This document shows positions 7,493 to 8,579 of a stretch of DNA of 8,579 nucleotides, piece after piece; within the stretch, counting starts at the first letter, position 1, and every line of letters starts with the position of its first letter. This DNA is from Anaerolineales bacterium (lineage in GTDB: Bacteria; Chloroflexota; Anaerolineae; Anaerolineales; UBA4823): contig JAOAHK010000077.1 in NCBI GenBank assembly GCA_026415275.1, positions 1 to 8,579 of the forward strand, in the 5' to 3' direction. The notes under the pieces are model-generated. The model was not told the DNA's origin and did no database searches. It was given only the letters and a program-made list of their open reading frames with translations. The position numbers and the translations under genes were made by a program.

Positions 7493-7572
7493 AAGGCAAT
7501 CCCCAATAACATCACTCGAATTGATTTCCCAAACGCCAAATAAGCTACATTGTACTCCTCACTTGTAAAAGT

Positions 7573-7578
7573 AAAGGA
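7573..7578 (+). promoter_or_regulatory. Ribosome binding site supporting a TTG start
   Basis: AAAGGA ends 5 nt before the TTG at 7584. No in-frame ATG or GTG lies near it, so this site is the main reason for accepting TTG as the start of the membrane protein. Confidence 0.65.
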
Positions 7579-7583
7579 CTGTT

Positions 7584-8396
7584 TTGGAAAGCCGTCGTTT
7601 TTTACCAAACAATGATCAAATCAGCGTCATCGCTGCGACGATTATCCTTACATTTTCGCTTGCAGGTTTTATCTCCTTTCCAGAACAAGAGATTCGCTTT
7701 ACGCTATTAAATATCTACGTGACCCTTACATTAAATGCTCAGTTTGTCATTATGGTAGTAGCTTCGATCCTCGCTGCCTCTGGTTCTGATTGGCTTATCC
7801 GTAATCACCCCCTTTGGAATCATAAAAACACTCTTGAGCATTGGGTTACCCCTTTATTAAGCGCATTAGTTCTCGGTTTTTTAATCACTCGCTTTGAAGG
7901 TAGCCTTTATAGCTGGATTAGTTTTTTCCTCGGCGCAAGTCTCCTAATGGGCATCCTTGTTGCTGAGTATATAACGGTCAGTCCCTCCGATCTGCGTTAT
8001 CCCATCGCTGTTACCCTTCTTTTAGCGATTTCTTTTTTATTGTTCCTGATTTTTTCCATCCTGATTCGGATGCTTAGTTTTCGCTTGCTTTTTACCCTGC
8101 CTAGTATATTTTTTGCTACACTACTTGTCTCATTGCGCAGTCTTCGGCTGCGGCAGCCCAAAGGATGGTCATTCTCAGAAGCAATACTCATTTCAACCCT
8201 GACAACTCAGATAGCTGCTGCTTTGCATTATTGGCCAATCTCACCTCTTTCGTTCGGACTAGCTTTATTTGGAATCGCTTATGCCCTGTTTCTCCTTGTC
8301 AATCAGCTAAAGTCTAATCCAATTCTAAAAATTAGTATTGTTGAACCTCTCTCTCTATTGATCATCGCTTGGATACTGGCTTATTGGTTTAAGTAA
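7584..8396 (+). CDS. Multi-pass integral membrane protein of unknown family
   Basis: I do not recognise this 270-residue protein. It is very hydrophobic, with about eight or nine likely membrane helices near residues 14-32, 48-66, 88-103, 109-128, 140-161, 165-183, 199-215, 221-241 and 250-268. Soluble loops are short; the longest polar ones are at 67-87 (SDWLIRNHPLWNHKNTLEHW) and 184-198, the latter basic (RSLRLRQPKGW). No signal-peptide cleavage site, transporter signature or catalytic motif is apparent. It starts with TTG behind AAAGGA and stops 6 nt before a JAB/MPN metallopeptidase gene, so the two are probably cotranscribed. The coding frame is intact with no sign of decay. Function cannot be inferred; candidates include a small-molecule permease or a membrane scaffold. 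Confidence 0.8.
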   Translation: MESRRFLPNNDQISVIAATIILTFSLAGFISFPEQEIRFTLLNIYVTLTLNAQFVIMVVASILAASGSDWLIRNHPLWNHKNTLEHWVTPLLSALVLGFLITRFEGSLYSWISFFLGASLLMGILVAEYITVSPSDLRYPIAVTLLLAISFLLFLIFSILIRMLSFRLLFTLPSIFFATLLVSLRSLRLRQPKGWSFSEAILISTLTTQIAAALHYWPISPLSFGLALFGIAYALFLLVNQLKSNPILKISIVEPLSLLIIAWILAYWFK

Positions 8397-8402
8397 TCCT
8401 AT

Positions 8403-8579
8403 ATGAATGAGATATATCATATCCCCCAAGAGTTAATTCAACAAATTCAATCCTATCTTCAAAAACACTACCCACAGGAAGCATGTGGCTTGCTAGCTGG
8501 GAAAGGGAACACTTTTGAGAGTTGGACACCGATTGATAATATCCTCAGAAGTACCACCCGTTATCGAATGGATGCAGAG
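8403..8579 (+). CDS. JAB/MPN (M67-like) metallopeptidase, N-terminal 59 residues; cut by the right edge
   Basis: The reading frame from the ATG at 8403 is open to the window end. Its beginning, an amphipathic helix followed by YPQEACGLLAG (residues 23-33), is the typical opening of JAB1/MPN/Mov34 domains, in which the Glu of this block (E26) is the catalytic glutamate of the JAMM motif. Prokaryotic members often release or process ThiS/MoaD-type ubiquitin-like sulfur carriers, or act in cysteine synthesis. The zinc-binding HxH...D part lies beyond the edge, so catalytic competence cannot be confirmed. NILRSTTRYRMDAE fits the segment that usually follows (N...P..RY.md). No clear Shine-Dalgarno sequence precedes the ATG, which sits 6 nt after the membrane-protein stop, suggesting translational coupling. 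Confidence 0.8.
   Translation, partial: MNEIYHIPQELIQQIQSYLQKHYPQEACGLLAGKGNTFESWTPIDNILRSTTRYRMDAE

Larger units (their letters stand above)
7394..7583. promoter_or_regulatory. Divergent intergenic region between the glycosyltransferase and the membrane protein
   Basis: This 190-bp region must hold the promoters for both blocks. On the minus strand a perfect -10 hexamer TATAAT lies at 7431-7436, about 40 nt before the glycosyltransferase ATG, but no good -35 sits 16-18 nt further upstream. On the plus strand TTGATT (7521-7526) is followed after 19 nt by TACATT (7546-7551), a weak pair. An inverted repeat lies between them. Neither promoter assignment is firm, and I see no terminator. Confidence 0.4.

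Overview
The window looks like chromosomal DNA from a bacterium. Gene order and protein style suggest an uncultured or little-studied lineage, and Chloroflexota (Anaerolineae-like) is my best guess. That guess rests on general resemblance of the MiaA, YraN, glycosyltransferase and Ddl-like proteins to that group, not on a search. Base composition by eye is moderate to AT-leaning. I see no insertion sequence, phage gene, tRNA, rRNA or CRISPR array.

Layout: two divergent blocks meet at a 190-bp intergenic region (7394-7583). Leftwards on the minus strand run a family-4 glycosyltransferase, yraN (UPF0102), miaA, a 908-residue membrane-anchored coiled-coil protein and a D-Ala-D-Ala-ligase-like ATP-grasp enzyme. 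The junctions are a 3-nt gap, a 14-nt overlap, a 4-nt overlap and a gap of about 10-15 nt, so these five genes are very probably one operon. A 97-bp gap follows. It carries a good sigma-70-type promoter (TTGACT, 16 nt, TATACT) and a strong ribosome binding site for a long-chain acyl-CoA ligase, which runs off the left edge. Rightwards on the plus strand are a multi-pass membrane protein of unknown family, started by TTG behind a good ribosome binding site, and, 6 nt later, the first 59 codons of a JAB/MPN-type (M67-like) metallopeptidase cut by the right edge.

How the genes may work together: the minus-strand operon mixes tRNA modification (MiaA) and a putative nuclease-fold protein (YraN) with genes that look envelope-related: a lipid or envelope glycosyltransferase, a bitopic coiled-coil protein with EzrA-like topology, and a Ddl relative. 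The two points most worth following are the Ddl relative, which keeps the ATP and metal residues but has lost the residues that define D-alanine recognition in E. coli DdlB, and the very large unassigned coiled-coil protein next to it. The window shows no clearly new defence or mobile system.
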